Assembly (NCBI RefSeq): GCF_002902525.1
Contig: NZ_PPQZ01000043.1
Span: 1-64,000 of the forward strand
Source: Mammaliicoccus stepanovicii
Lineage (GTDB): Bacteria; Bacillota; Bacilli; Staphylococcales; Staphylococcaceae
DNA: 64,000 nt
Reading direction: 5' to 3'
Both the position numbers and the translations under genes were made by a program. The notes below the pieces were generated by a model, which saw only the letters and a list, made by a program, of their open reading frames with translations, made no database searches and had not been told where the DNA came from. Below, in pieces: positions 46,791-57,020 of this stretch (the stretch's first letter is position 1; the number at the start of each line of letters is the position of its first letter).

Positions 46791-47241
46791 GTCGTGGAAT
46801 AAAGCGGAAGTTAATCCGAGAAAAGGTCCAAGTCGTGGAATAACACGGGATTTAATCCAAGAAAACGTCCGAGTCATGGAATAACACGGGAGTTAATCCA
46901 AGAAAAGGCCCAAGTCATGGAATAAAGCGTAAGTTAATCCAAGAAAACGTCCAAGTCATGGAATAACACGGGAGTTAATCCAAGAAAACGTCCGAGTCAT
47001 GGAATAACACGGGAGTTAATCCAAGAAAATGTCCAAGTCATGGAATAAAGCGTAAGTTAATCCAAGAAAAGGCCCAAGTCATGGAATAACACGGGATTTA
47101 ATCCAAGAAAACGTCCAAGTCGTGGAATAACTCGGGAGTTAATCCACGAAAAGGTCTAAGTCATGGAATAACACGGGATTTAATCCAAGAAAAGGTCTAA
47201 GTCATGGAATAACTCAGTAGTTAATCCAAGAAAACGTCCAT
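46791..47241. repeat. Tandem repeat array, 41-bp period, eleven units (array C)
   Basis: GTC(A/G)TGGAATAA begins units at 46791, 46832, 46873, 46914, 46955, 46996, 47037, 47078, 47119, 47160 and 47201, every interval exactly 41 bases. The core (TGGAATAA, TTAATCCA) is the same as array B, while the linkers differ (AAAACGTCC or AAAAGGTCC). In the unit at 47119 the palindrome extends to 24 bp with ten of twelve arm positions paired. It lies between the isomerase terminator and the end of the converging NERD gene. Confidence 0.93.
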
Positions 47242-47255
47242 GAGCCGAAATGTTT

Positions 47256-48125
47256 TTATAAAGAGTAAAATGAAGAGTGTTTACCTTCATTTTTAAAGTG
47301 TTTTCTACAAATAAGCCTGATGGTATCCTTATTGCCATTGTCACACCATCTTTGTGCATCATTTATAGTGAAAGGTTTGCGTTTTAATACATATAATTCA
47401 CGTAAATTATGCAGGTATAACTCTTGTCGAGTTGTTTGGTAAGTGCAATGCATACAATATCCATGTCTTTTTCGGTTTTCTAAAAAGATATGGCCTATTT
47501 TTCTACAGTGCTGACAACGCAATCCGGGTTTAATATCGTTAAAAGGTACAAGTGTATTAGGATAAACTTGTGAAAAATCTTTCTTCATTGTTTTAATTTT
47601 ATTTAAAAGTTTACGATTTTCTTCGATTTTATAATTTTGAAACTTTTTGGGTAATTTATGTAATTCTGTTGGTAATAATACTTTTTCTCTGTGGGGTATG
47701 TTTGTATGCAAAGTAAAAGTAGGATTTGTGAAAATAAGATAAGATTTAATATCTCTGTCAATTTGAAGATGAGATTTAATATGCTCGAGTTCGTACTCAG
47801 TCCGATTGATTTGGTGAAAAGGTAAATTAAATGCGTTACCATATTCATTACGCATTTGAGAATTGTGAATGAAATAATCACCACTATAATTTTTAACTTC
47901 TAAATTGATTATATTTTTGTCATCTACAACTAGGAAATCGATTTGAATTCTGTTTTGTAAATCTAATTCTAAATTGTAATCATAGCATAAGTTTTTTACT
48001 TGATTTAGAATCGATTCAATTTTTGATTCTCCTTCAATCCCTTTCAAAAAGTTCAATAAATCCTTGCGCACATAATCTTTATCAATTCGACCTTCAAGGG
48101 CCATATAATAAGCATTTCTTATCAT
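47256..48125 (-). CDS. NERD-domain protein with C-terminal zinc-ribbon-like cysteines
   Basis: A 289-residue protein with a nuclease-related (NERD) domain in its first half: IQIDFLVVDDKNIINLEVKNYSGDY carries the Asp and Glu-x-Lys pattern of the restriction-endonuclease-like fold. Behind it lie CQHCRKIGH and YCMHC, spaced like a zinc ribbon, and a further Cys-rich end. No membrane segment. NERD proteins are thought to process nucleic acid, but no partner methylase or helicase is nearby. A TAGGAGG site precedes the ATG. Function unknown. Confidence 0.78.
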   Translation of the reverse strand: MIRNAYYMALEGRIDKDYVRKDLLNFLKGIEGESKIESILNQVKNLCYDYNLELDLQNRIQIDFLVVDDKNIINLEVKNYSGDYFIHNSQMRNEYGNAFNLPFHQINRTEYELEHIKSHLQIDRDIKSYLIFTNPTFTLHTNIPHREKVLLPTELHKLPKKFQNYKIEENRKLLNKIKTMKKDFSQVYPNTLVPFNDIKPGLRCQHCRKIGHIFLENRKRHGYCMHCTYQTTRQELYLHNLRELYVLKRKPFTINDAQRWCDNGNKDTIRLICRKHFKNEGKHSSFYSL

Positions 48126-48196
48126 TAACTACCTCCTAGTTTTTTAAATATATTATACAACATCGACTAAATTATGGCATGTAAAAAGTAATGATT

Positions 48197-48241
48197 TCTA
48201 AATGGACAAACCTAAAATCACTTTAGGTTTGTCCATTTAGA
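48197..48241. terminator. Terminator hairpin after the VOC gene
   Basis: A perfect 20-bp stem (48197-48216 with 48222-48241, core ATGGACAAACCTAAA) around a five-base loop, just past the stop codon of the leftward VOC gene. Confidence 0.85.
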
Positions 48242-48244
48242 AAT

Positions 48245-48682
48245 TTATTTAAGTTTTTCAGCTAATTCTACATAAACACTTTCTGGTCCTTTAATGTAAC
48301 ACAGTTTATACTGATCTTTATATTGAATAATATCACCAATGACATGATGTGTTGAGTCTTTGAGGTTTGATACGATTTGGTCTAAATCTTGCACCGCAAA
48401 AGCAATATGGCTACCTCCAATATTTCTTGGGAAATAGTTTGAATCAGGAACAACGTTTTGTGGACTCTTAAATGTAATTATTTCTATCACAGTCTCGGCA
48501 TTAGGAACATTCATCATAGCTACGGTTGCTGCAGCATCATCTACACCATAAATATTATTAATCCAATCTCCACTGACTTCTTGTTGACCCATAAGCTCTA
48601 ATCCTAAACTACTAAAGAATTCTTTAACCAATTCTAAATCTTGTACAATAATCCCGACATGGTCTATCTTTTCAATTGCCAT
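48245..48682 (-). CDS. VOC-family protein (glyoxalase / methylmalonyl-CoA epimerase-like)
   Basis: A 145-residue metal-dependent vicinal-oxygen-chelate protein. It starts MAIEKIDHVGIIVQDLELVK with a ligand His, has GSHIAFAVQDLDQIV in the middle and PESVYVELAEKL with the last ligand Glu. The layout resembles methylmalonyl-CoA epimerase, but no mutase or carboxylase genes are near, so lactoylglutathione-lyase-like or unknown activity is equally possible. The ATG at 48682 is preferred: GGAG lies nine bases upstream, while the ATG at 48691 abuts that site. Confidence 0.8.
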   Translation of the reverse strand: MAIEKIDHVGIIVQDLELVKEFFSSLGLELMGQQEVSGDWINNIYGVDDAAATVAMMNVPNAETVIEIITFKSPQNVVPDSNYFPRNIGGSHIAFAVQDLDQIVSNLKDSTHHVIGDIIQYKDQYKLCYIKGPESVYVELAEKLK

Positions 48683-48921
48683 GCACATCATCTCCTATCC
48701 GAATTAAAGCATCTATCTATTACATTATACAATTTAAGTGTTCACAATAAAAAGTAAGATGAATTGATATAGTTTAAAACCATCAAATTTTGTGATGTAA
48801 AAAATTATGAAATTTATATTTATTCAATCTAAATAAAGCTATCTACAATTATTTACTGTGTTGCTAAAGATTTTACTGTATAATTTAGGGAAAGATTCAT
48901 CAATTTGAATGGAGTGATTAT

Positions 48922-50256
48922 GTGAGTAAACAACGCGAAGAATGGTCATCGAAATTAGGGTTTATTATGGCAAGTGCGGGAGCTGCTATAGGTATTGGTG
49001 CGATATGGAAATTCCCTTATGTTGCTGGCCAATTTGGTGGTGGTGCTTTCTTACTTTTATTTATTATTTTCACATTGTTTATAGGATTACCTATGTTGAT
49101 TTCTGAATTTATTATAGGGAGATCTGTAAATAAGGAAGCTGTTTCTGCTTATGATACGTTAGCTCCGAAGTCACCATGGCGTATTACGGGTAGGCTTGGA
49201 GTCATTGGTTGTTTCTTACTATTAACGTTTTACAGTGTAGTTGGTGGTTGGATTACAATTTATACTGCAATGGGATTAACAGGTCAAATTATTTCTGATG
49301 ATGCAAATTACGGAAAGATGTTTGAACAAATAATAAGTCAGCCATTTACAATCTTGCTTGGTACATTTGTGTTTATTTTACTTAATGTGATTGTATTAAG
49401 TTTTGGAATAAAAAAAGGTATTGAACGAGCGAACAATGTATTAATGCCTTTATTGTTTATTTTTTTTATTATATTAGTAGTAAGAGCAGTCACTTTAGAA
49501 GGTGCGTCTGAAGGATTATCGTTTTTCTTCAGTTTTAATTTTTCTGATTTTAACGCTGAAGGTGTCCTGTATGCACTCGGTCAATCATTCTTCTCGTTAG
49601 CAGTTGGATTTTCTTGCATGGTAACGTATAGCTCATATTTAAGTAAGCAAGAAAGTTTACCAACTTCTGCAGCGAGTGTTACAGGGATGAATATTATTGT
49701 TTCTATATTAGCGGGTATGGCAATATTCCCAGTTGTTTACGCGTTTTCTTTAGAACCGACAGCTGGTCCTGGTTTATTATTTATCGTACTACCTAACGTA
49801 TTTAGCCAAATGGCATTTGGTTCATTGTTCTTAACTTTATTCTTGCTATTATTTCTATTTGCGACACTCACTTCATCGTTTAGTCAATTTGAAATTATCA
49901 TTTCAGCTATAGAAAAAGATAAAAAACGCTCAAGACCAAAAGTAGTTGTCATTATCGGTTTACTGACATTTATAGCATGTATTCCGTCATCATTATCTTC
50001 AGGTGTATTAGCGCATGTTGATATATTTGGGAAATCTATTTTTGATGCTACGGACTACTTAGTAAGTAATATATTATTACCTATTGGTTGTTTGCTTATT
50101 GCTGTATTTATTTCGTTTAGAATGGATAAAGCACTTGTTAAAAGTGAGTTCCAAAGAGGGAATACATTATCGCTTAAATGGTTTAAATTATGGAAATTTC
50201 TTATGAGATATATTATTCCAATTATAATTATTATTGTATTTATCTTTTCATTATAA
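48922..50256 (+). CDS. Neurotransmitter:sodium symporter (NSS) family transporter
   Basis: A 444-residue membrane protein with about eleven hydrophobic segments. The NSS hallmark GAAIGIGAIWKFPYVAGQFG (about 20-39) lines the sodium and substrate sites, and LPMLISEFIIGR follows. Bacterial NSS proteins import amino acids with Na+; the substrate here, perhaps Trp, Tyr or Leu, is not readable. The GTG start follows GGAGTG. Single gene with its own terminator. Confidence 0.92.
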   Translation: MSKQREEWSSKLGFIMASAGAAIGIGAIWKFPYVAGQFGGGAFLLLFIIFTLFIGLPMLISEFIIGRSVNKEAVSAYDTLAPKSPWRITGRLGVIGCFLLLTFYSVVGGWITIYTAMGLTGQIISDDANYGKMFEQIISQPFTILLGTFVFILLNVIVLSFGIKKGIERANNVLMPLLFIFFIILVVRAVTLEGASEGLSFFFSFNFSDFNAEGVLYALGQSFFSLAVGFSCMVTYSSYLSKQESLPTSAASVTGMNIIVSILAGMAIFPVVYAFSLEPTAGPGLLFIVLPNVFSQMAFGSLFLTLFLLLFLFATLTSSFSQFEIIISAIEKDKKRSRPKVVVIIGLLTFIACIPSSLSSGVLAHVDIFGKSIFDATDYLVSNILLPIGCLLIAVFISFRMDKALVKSEFQRGNTLSLKWFKLWKFLMRYIIPIIIIIVFIFSL

Positions 50257-50269
50257 AAAAATTTAAAAG

Positions 50270-50320
50270 AAAATCATTAGCTTCTCAACATTGAGATGTT
50301 AATGATTTTTCTTTTTTTAA
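50270..50320 (+). terminator. Intrinsic terminator after the NSS gene
   Basis: AAAATCATTA (from 50270) with TAATGATTTT, an inner CTCAA/TTGAG stem and a T-rich tail. Confidence 0.82.
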
Positions 50321-50461
50321 ATATGAAATTAACTGAAAATTAAAAAATGAACAGTTGACATGTTTTTTTGTATCGGGTATATTTAACAACATAATTTACT
50401 ATATCCTACTAAACATATCGGATTTGTTAAAATTTGGGTTATTTAAGGAGGCGCTATTATT

Positions 50462-51193
50462 ATGGTAGAAGTGTTAACTTATGAAAAGTTTGACACAGAT
50501 CCATTTAAAGATTTAGATATCAATGATGAAACAAAAGGCGCATATCAAATTATTAAATGGGCATATGAACATTATGGAGACTCAATTGTGTATTCGTGCA
50601 GTTTTGGTGCTGAAGGTATGATACTCATAGATTTAATTTCAAAAGTCAAAGCAGACGCAAAAATTGTGTTTTTAGATACTGATTTACATTTTCAAGAAAC
50701 TTACGAATTAATTGATAGAGTTAAAGAAAGATATCCTAGTCTTAATATAGAATTAAAGAAACCAGATTTGACACTCGAACAGCAAGCAGACCAATATGAA
50801 CCAGCACTTTGGACTAGTGATCCAAATCAGTGTTGCTATATTAGAAAGATTAAACCGTTAGAAGAAGTGTTATCAGGTGCGACTGCATGGGTTTCTGGAT
50901 TAAGACGTGAACAGTCACTAAGTAGACAGGACACGGATTTCATTAATAAAGATGAAAGATTCAAATCTATTAAAGTATGTCCGCTGATTCATTGGACTTG
51001 GGATGATGTATGGAACTATATCAATAAACACGATTTAACTTATAATACGTTACATGATTTTCAATATCCAAGTATTGGTTGTATCCCATGTACGTCACAA
51101 GTAACATCTAATGATGATTCGAGAGACGGCAGATGGACAAACTTTAATAAGACAGAATGCGGATTACACACACCAAACAATAAACCTAAATAA
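50462..51193 (+). CDS. cysH: Phosphoadenylyl/adenylyl-sulfate reductase
   Basis: The 243-residue enzyme reduces activated sulfate to sulfite with thioredoxin. [16 protein letters not shown] binds the nucleotide and [13 protein letters not shown] follows. Cys pairs QCCYIRK and CIPC show the [4Fe-4S]-type reductase, and the redox Cys is in TECGLH near the end. This cluster type is found in APS reductases and in Bacillus CysH, which uses APS and PAPS. Since cysC is in the same operon, both substrates are possible. First gene of the sulfur operon. Confidence 0.93.
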   Translation: MVEVLTYEKFDTDPFKDLDINDETKGAYQIIKWAYEHYGDSIVYSCSFGAEGMILIDLISKVKADAKIVFLDTDLHFQETYELIDRVKERYPSLNIELKKPDLTLEQQADQYEPALWTSDPNQCCYIRKIKPLEEVLSGATAWVSGLRREQSLSRQDTDFINKDERFKSIKVCPLIHWTWDDVWNYINKHDLTYNTLHDFQYPSIGCIPCTSQVTSNDDSRDGRWTNFNKTECGLHTPNNKPK

Positions 51194-51236
51194 ATAGTGA
51201 AATACTACAAATTTTTTTAATAATAAAACATAGTAA

Positions 51237-51246
51237 TCCTATAGGA
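51237..51246. promoter_or_regulatory. Palindrome before cysJ, possible CymR-type site
   Basis: TCCTATAGGA is a perfect ten-base palindrome in the 89-base cysH-cysJ gap, within AATCCTATAGGAATAATT. It resembles, as I recall it, the ATAGGAATT core bound by the cysteine-metabolism repressor CymR. No similar copy is obvious before cysH. Confidence 0.35.
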
Positions 51247-51282
51247 ATAATTAAATAAAACAAACAAGACGAGGTGACACTT

Positions 51283-53103
51283 TTGGAGTTGAATGTTACA
51301 AATAGCCCATTTAACGAGGCGCAATCAGAACAATTAAATCAAGTGTTTTCAAAACTAACAAAAGAACAAAAAATATGGCTAAGCGGATACTTAACTGCAT
51401 CTGTCAATACACAACAAGCTAGCAATCAAACTGATTTACCTATTTCTACTGTTAACACTAATGTCCCATCACCTAAGACAAGAGCAATTACGATATTATT
51501 TGGCTCTGAAACTGGTAATGCACAAGGCTTAGCTGAAACATTAGAGAACAAACTTAAAGAGCATCATTTTGAAGTTAATTTAAGTAGTATGGAAGACTTT
51601 AAGACGAAGGATTTAAAGAAAGTTGAAGACTTATTTATTATTACTGCAACCCATGGTGAGGGCGAACCACCAGATAATGCTATTACATTCCATGAATTTA
51701 TACATAGTCGAAAGGCACCTAAGTTGAACGATTTGAGATATTCAGTCCTAGCATTAGGAGACGAGTCATACGAATACTTTTGTCAAACAGGTAGAGATTT
51801 TGACAAAAAATTAGAAGAGCTTGGCGCGAAAAAATTACATCCAAGAGTGGACTGTGATTTGGATTTTGATGAACCAGCTGAAAAATGGATGGAAGATATT
51901 ATAAATGAACTAGCTGAAGAAACTGGTCAGAAGCAAGAAGAATATGATGCGGTAAATACTGAAAAAACATCAGCAACTCAAAAATATTCTAGAACTAATC
52001 CATACGAGGCAGAAGTACTTGAGAATATTAACTTGAGTGGTAGAGGTTCGAATAAAGAAGTAAGACACATTGAATTATCTTTAGAAGGTTTTACAGAATC
52101 GTTTGAACCTGGGGATTGTATTGGAATATTCCCTAAAAATGACCCTGAAATTGTTGAGAAACTTATAAACATATTAGTTTGGGATCCAGAAGAAGAAATT
52201 GTGATAAACGACAATCAAGATAAATTAAAACTTAAAGATGCTTTAGAGAATCACTTTGAAATTACGAAATTAACGAAATCTATATTAACTAAAGCGGCAG
52301 AAATATTTAACAACGGGGTTTTATCCGAAAAAGTAAAAAAAGAACGCTGGATATATGGATATGTTGAAGGTAGAGATTTTATAGATTTAATTAATGACTT
52401 TCCACCTGAAGATTTAGAACCAGGCGCACTTTATAAAATTTTGAGAAAACTTCCTGCAAGAGAATATTCTATTGCGAGTAGTTATGAAGCAACGCCAGAC
52501 GAAGTACATTTAACAATTGGAGCAGTTCGATATAACGCGAATGAAAGAGATAGAAAAGGCGTATGTTCTGTACAATTTGCAGAAAGAATAGAACCAGGAG
52601 ATACAGTTCCTATTTATCTCAAGAAGAATCCAAACTTCAAGTTTCCAAAATCAGATGAAACACCAGTTATCATGATAGGTCCAGGTACAGGTGTCGCACC
52701 ATTTAGAGCATATGTTCAAGATAAAGAAGAACTTGGAATAAATAACAAAGCCTGGTTATTCTTTGGCGAACAATATTTCACAACAGATTTCTTATATCAA
52801 ACAGAATGGCAAAGTTGGTTGAAAGATGGTGTACTGAATAAATTATCATTAGCTTTTTCTAGAGAATCAGATGAAAAAGTATACGTACAACATCGTATTG
52901 AAGAAAATAGTAAAGAATTTTATGAATGGATTGAGCAAGGAGCAGCCATTTACGTTTGTGGAGATGAAAAGAATATGGCAAAAGATGTTCATCAAGCCAT
53001 TCTAAAAGTTGTTCAAACAGAAGGACATTACAACGAAGAAGAAGCAGAAGCTTTCTTAACACAATTAAAGAAAGAAAAAAGATACCAAAGAGATATTTAT
53101 TAA
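51283..53103 (+). CDS. cysJ: Assimilatory sulfite reductase flavoprotein subunit
   Basis: The 606-residue NADPH-dependent diflavin reductase feeds electrons to CysI. Flavodoxin domain with [17 protein letters not shown] (about 72-88) and [12 protein letters not shown], a connecting FAD domain ([24 protein letters not shown]) and an NADPH domain ([29 protein letters not shown]). TTG 51283 is chosen: the GAGGTG site lies just upstream, and the resulting N-terminus [10 protein letters not shown] aligns with that of B. subtilis CysJ as I recall it. The GTG at 51274 overlaps that site. Confidence 0.93.
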   Translation: MELNVTNSPFNEAQSEQLNQVFSKLTKEQKIWLSGYLTASVNTQQASNQTDLPISTVNTNVPSPKTRAITILFGSETGNAQGLAETLENKLKEHHFEVNLSSMEDFKTKDLKKVEDLFIITATHGEGEPPDNAITFHEFIHSRKAPKLNDLRYSVLALGDESYEYFCQTGRDFDKKLEELGAKKLHPRVDCDLDFDEPAEKWMEDIINELAEETGQKQEEYDAVNTEKTSATQKYSRTNPYEAEVLENINLSGRGSNKEVRHIELSLEGFTESFEPGDCIGIFPKNDPEIVEKLINILVWDPEEEIVINDNQDKLKLKDALENHFEITKLTKSILTKAAEIFNNGVLSEKVKKERWIYGYVEGRDFIDLINDFPPEDLEPGALYKILRKLPAREYSIASSYEATPDEVHLTIGAVRYNANERDRKGVCSVQFAERIEPGDTVPIYLKKNPNFKFPKSDETPVIMIGPGTGVAPFRAYVQDKEELGINNKAWLFFGEQYFTTDFLYQTEWQSWLKDGVLNKLSLAFSRESDEKVYVQHRIEENSKEFYEWIEQGAAIYVCGDEKNMAKDVHQAILKVVQTEGHYNEEEAEAFLTQLKKEKRYQRDIY

Positions 53104-53117
53104 GAGGGGGCAAAACA

Positions 53118-54821
53118 ATGAGCACTCAACATGAACTTTCCGATAAATTAGATGAAATGGAACATATAAAGAATAGAAGTAATTATTTACGAGGCACAAT
53201 CCAAGAAGGATTAGCTGATGAAATTACTGGAGCGATAGCAGCCGATGATACAAAACTACTTAAATTCCACGGTAGTTATATGCAAGACGACAGAGATTTA
53301 AGAGATGAAAGAAGAAAACAAAAGCTTGAACCAGCATATAGCTTTATGATTCGAGTGAGAGTACCTGGTGGTACAGCTACAGCAAATCAGTGGATAGCAA
53401 TGGATGATATTTCAAATCAGTATGCTAATCAAACGATCAAATTAACAACTAGACAAGCATTTCAATTTCATGGCATTTTAAAGAAAAATTTAAAAAGTTC
53501 AATGCAAAGTATACATCAAGCTGTAATGGACTCGCTCGCTGCTTGTGGTGATGTAAATAGGAATGTAATGTGTAATCCTAATCCATATCAATCCGAAGTT
53601 CACAAAGAAGTGGATCAACTTGCGACGGATATTAGTGACCATTTATCACCTCAAACAGGTGCTTATCATGAAATTTGGTTAGATGGAGAGAAAATAGTAA
53701 ATACACAAGAAGAAGTTGAACCAATGTACGGCAAAACGTATTTGCCTCGTAAATTTAAAATTGGAATTGCGGTTCCACCTTCTAATGATATTGATGTGTA
53801 TTCACAAGATATAGGTCTCATTTCAATTATTGAAGACGATAAATTAGTCGGATTCAATGTAACTGTAGGCGGCGGTATGGGTATGAAACATGGTAACACA
53901 GATACATACCCACAAGTAGGTAGACTACTTGGTTATTTTTCAAAAGAAGAAGCGATTGACGTCTGTGAAAAACTTTTAACAATCCAGAGAGATTATGGAA
54001 ATAGAGAAAATCGTGCAAACGCAAGATTTAAATATACAGTAGATAAATACGGTGTTGATTGGATTAAAGAAGAATTAAATAAGAGGTTAGGTTGGGAAAT
54101 AGAAAAGCCTAAACCATTCGAATTTGAACATAATGGAGATCGTTACGGTTGGACTGAAGGAAGTGGTAAGTGGCACTTCACATTATTTATTCAAAATGGA
54201 CGAGTGAAAGATACTAAAGATTATCAACTCAAAACAGCATTAAGAGAAATTGCTGAAATTCATAATGGAGATTTTCGTTTAACACCAAATCAAAACTTAA
54301 TTATAGCGAATGTTTCGACAAGCAATAAAAAGAATATCCAAAAAATTATTGATAAATATAGCATTACAGACGGAGAGCAATATACCGGGCTTAGAAGAAA
54401 TTCAATGGCATGTGTTGCATTTCCGACGTGTGGATTAGCGATGGCAGAATCTGAAAGATACTTACCAACATTGATCAATAAAATAGAAGGACTATTAGAT
54501 GAAGCAGGATTAAATGAAGAAGAAATTACGATTCGAATGACTGGATGCCCAAATGGATGCGCAAGACCAGCATTAGCAGAAATCGCATTTATAGGTAAAG
54601 CACCAGGTAAATATAATATGTACCTTGGCGGAGGATTTGCTGGAGATAGATTGAACAAGTTATATAAAGAAAATATTGGTGAGGATGATATTTTAGAAAG
54701 TTTAAGACCAATATTAATTCAATATGGCAAAGAAAAAAATGACGGAGAACATTTTGGTGATTTCGTAATTAGAAAAGATATCGTTAAAGAAGTACATTCT
54801 GGACAAGATTTTCACAGTTAA
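53118..54821 (+). CDS. cysI: Assimilatory sulfite reductase hemoprotein subunit
   Basis: The 567-residue siroheme/[4Fe-4S] enzyme reduces sulfite to sulfide. Seen: [14 protein letters not shown] (siroheme side), two ferredoxin-like repeats, and the cluster ligands in [16 protein letters not shown] and [10 protein letters not shown] (about 430-480). It follows cysJ by 14 bases with a GAGGGGG site. It requires siroheme made by the next three genes. Confidence 0.95.
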   Translation: MSTQHELSDKLDEMEHIKNRSNYLRGTIQEGLADEITGAIAADDTKLLKFHGSYMQDDRDLRDERRKQKLEPAYSFMIRVRVPGGTATANQWIAMDDISNQYANQTIKLTTRQAFQFHGILKKNLKSSMQSIHQAVMDSLAACGDVNRNVMCNPNPYQSEVHKEVDQLATDISDHLSPQTGAYHEIWLDGEKIVNTQEEVEPMYGKTYLPRKFKIGIAVPPSNDIDVYSQDIGLISIIEDDKLVGFNVTVGGGMGMKHGNTDTYPQVGRLLGYFSKEEAIDVCEKLLTIQRDYGNRENRANARFKYTVDKYGVDWIKEELNKRLGWEIEKPKPFEFEHNGDRYGWTEGSGKWHFTLFIQNGRVKDTKDYQLKTALREIAEIHNGDFRLTPNQNLIIANVSTSNKKNIQKIIDKYSITDGEQYTGLRRNSMACVAFPTCGLAMAESERYLPTLINKIEGLLDEAGLNEEEITIRMTGCPNGCARPALAEIAFIGKAPGKYNMYLGGGFAGDRLNKLYKENIGEDDILESLRPILIQYGKEKNDGEHFGDFVIRKDIVKEVHSGQDFHS

Positions 54822-54842
54822 AGAGAGAATGGGGTGGCAACA

Positions 54843-55613
54843 ATGGGCAAAGTATTTCTAGTTGGTGCAGGACCGGGTGATCCTGATTTAATTACAGTAA
54901 AAGCGATTAAAGCAATAAAACAGTCGAATGTCATACTTTATGATCGTCTTGTAAATAAGAGTTTGCTTGAATATGCTTCTGAAGGCACTCGATTCATTTA
55001 TTGTGGTAAAAGTCCGAACCAACATTCGCTAACTCAAGATGAGATTAATCATTTACTTGTGAAGTTAGGGCTTGAAGGTCATACAATTACAAGACTTAAA
55101 GGTGGCGATCCATTCATCTTCGGTCGAGGTGGAGAGGAAGCAGAGGAATTGAGAAATTACGGTGTTCAATTTGAAATTGTACCTGGAATTACTGCAGGTG
55201 TAGCAGCTCCAGCTTATGCTGGAATACCTGTCACACATCGAGATTATAGCTCGTCTGTTGCTTTTGTCACTGGCGTCATGAAAGATTCCGTTGATGAAGA
55301 TGAATACTGGAAACATTTAGCTTTAGGACCTGAAACATTGTGTATTTATATGGGAGTTAAAAAATTACCTGAAATTCAAAGATTATTAACGAAGCATGGT
55401 AGACCAACTGATACGCCAGTTGCATTAATTCACTCAGGTACAACAAATGAGCAAGATACTGTCACGGGTACTTTGAATAACATTATCGAGAAGTCAGCAC
55501 ACATTAAAAATCCTGCAATGATTGTTATTGGTGAAGTTGTAAAACTAAGAGAAAAGATAGATTGGTTTGAAGAAGTAAAGAAAGAACAAGGCGTAACACA
55601 ACTGATTCACTAG
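54843..55613 (+). CDS. cobA: Uroporphyrinogen-III C-methyltransferase of the sulfur operon
   Basis: The 256-residue SAM-dependent SUMT makes precorrin-2 for siroheme. GKVFLVGAGPGDPDLIT, VILYDRLVN, TRLKGGDPFIFGRGGEEAEE and FEIVPGITAGVAAPAYAGI are all canonical. This is the standard length, in contrast to the 309-residue copy in the nitrite operon. ATG 54843 is preferred over GTG 54834, which lies in the GGGGTGG site. Confidence 0.93.
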   Translation: MGKVFLVGAGPGDPDLITVKAIKAIKQSNVILYDRLVNKSLLEYASEGTRFIYCGKSPNQHSLTQDEINHLLVKLGLEGHTITRLKGGDPFIFGRGGEEAEELRNYGVQFEIVPGITAGVAAPAYAGIPVTHRDYSSSVAFVTGVMKDSVDEDEYWKHLALGPETLCIYMGVKKLPEIQRLLTKHGRPTDTPVALIHSGTTNEQDTVTGTLNNIIEKSAHIKNPAMIVIGEVVKLREKIDWFEEVKKEQGVTQLIH

Positions 55614-55628
55614 CACTGGAGGGATTAC

Positions 55629-56369
55629 ATGAACGGTGTATTATATGTAAGTCATGGAAGCAGAATTAAAGAAGCAATCGAAGAAGCTATATCGTTTATT
55701 GAAACTGTTAAAGAAAAAGTTGAGGAACCTTTACAAGAAACTTGTTTTTTAGAACTTGCTGAACCAAACATTCAGCAAGGTGTTTATAAACTAATCAAAC
55801 AAGGTGCGAACAAAATATCCATTATACCAGTTTTACTATTAAGCGCAGGTCATTACTTTAAAGACATTCCAAAAGAAATAGAATCCATTAAAGTTCAGTT
55901 TCCGGATGTTCAATTTACATATGGGCAACCGTTAGGCGTGCAACCAAGATTAACTCAAATTTTGAGTGAACGTATTCAAGAAACAGGTATTAAACCAGCT
56001 GAAGATGCAAAGATATTAATAGTAGGACGAGGAAGTTATAATCCACAAACACAAATAGATATATCAAGTATTGGAGAAACATTCCGTGAAACAACGGGTT
56101 TTAAAGATGTTGAAGTATGCTATTTAGCAGCATGTAATCCGTCATTCGAACATACATTAAACAAATATTTAGAAGCTAAGCCCTCACAAATATTTATCGC
56201 ACCATATCTTTGGTTTACAGGTGTACTTGAAAAACATATTGAACAAACTGTCAATATTCAAGAAACAGAAAGTGATGTTATTGTTTGTGACCATTTAGGT
56301 CATCACGAATCTATGAAACAAGCACTTTTGGATAGAGTCCTTGAAACATTAGACGTTCAAAAAGTATAA
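55629..56369 (+). CDS. sirB: Sirohydrochlorin ferrochelatase
   Basis: The 246-residue CbiX/SirB chelatase inserts Fe2+ into sirohydrochlorin. Two halves: GVLYVSHGSRIKEAI and, later, ILIVGRGSYNPQT, where the second half's HGS is degenerate. IPVLLLSAGHYFKDIP has the conserved His. Fifteen bases after the methyltransferase gene, with TGGAGGG before the ATG. Confidence 0.9.
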   Translation: MNGVLYVSHGSRIKEAIEEAISFIETVKEKVEEPLQETCFLELAEPNIQQGVYKLIKQGANKISIIPVLLLSAGHYFKDIPKEIESIKVQFPDVQFTYGQPLGVQPRLTQILSERIQETGIKPAEDAKILIVGRGSYNPQTQIDISSIGETFRETTGFKDVEVCYLAACNPSFEHTLNKYLEAKPSQIFIAPYLWFTGVLEKHIEQTVNIQETESDVIVCDHLGHHESMKQALLDRVLETLDVQKV

Positions 56370-56384
56370 AAAGGGTGATGTTAA

Positions 56385-57017
56385 TTGGCATATATTCCAC
56401 TAATGTTTGATTTTACAAATAAAATAATAAAAATTTTTGGTGGCGGAATGATTGCTGAACGACGAGTTAAAGCGCTATTAGAAAGTGAAGCAATTATTCA
56501 AATTATTAGTCCAAACATTACAAGTCGATTGAAAGAGTTGCATAACTCAAATCGTATACATTGGATAAACAAAGAATTTGATAGTGGAGATATACAGAAT
56601 GAAGATTTTATCATTGTTGCTACAGGCAATGAGGCGGTTAATCAGAAGATTCGAAAGTTAACACCGGATCACACATTAATCAATATGACGAATGAGGCAG
56701 AAAGTGGGAATGTCATATTTCCCGGGACATTAAATCGTGGAAAACTTTCAATAAGTGTATCGAGTAATGGTGCAAGTCCGAAACTAGTCTCACAAATATT
56801 GAATAATTTAAATGAACAATTCCCACCTGACTATGAAGCATACGTAGATTTTTTATATCATTGTCGATGCACAATTAAAAATTTAGAAATCGAGAAAGAA
56901 CAAAAGCAACAGCTATTAGAAGAAATTATATCGGATAAATACTTAGATTCTAATCATCAATTACAGTTTACAAAGTGGTTAGATACACAAAACTCAATGC
57001 GTGCAAGAGAGGAGTAG
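56385..57017 (+). CDS. sirC: Precorrin-2 dehydrogenase
   Basis: The 210-residue NAD-dependent enzyme oxidises precorrin-2 to sirohydrochlorin. KIFGGGMIAERRVKALL is the NAD-binding loop (about 17-33), followed by FIIVATGNEAVNQKI, and ISVSSNGASPKLVSQI near 125-140. The C-terminal helical part is present, unlike the 147-residue paralogue at 12.9 kb. It starts with TTG behind AAGGGTGATG. Confidence 0.9.
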   Translation: MAYIPLMFDFTNKIIKIFGGGMIAERRVKALLESEAIIQIISPNITSRLKELHNSNRIHWINKEFDSGDIQNEDFIIVATGNEAVNQKIRKLTPDHTLINMTNEAESGNVIFPGTLNRGKLSISVSSNGASPKLVSQILNNLNEQFPPDYEAYVDFLYHCRCTIKNLEIEKEQKQQLLEEIISDKYLDSNHQLQFTKWLDTQNSMRAREE

Positions 57018-57020
57018 TAT

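Noticed and set aside
46791-47241. CRISPR array
   Set aside because: Same reason: the whole 41-bp unit is conserved, with only scattered base changes in the linker.
48245-48682. Firm call as methylmalonyl-CoA epimerase
   Set aside because: No mutase or propionyl-CoA carboxylase genes lie nearby, and VOC proteins of this size are functionally diverse.
50400-50461. CymR operator or riboswitch before cysH
   Set aside because: The leader is AT-rich with no clear palindrome like the one before cysJ and no S-box-like conserved stems.
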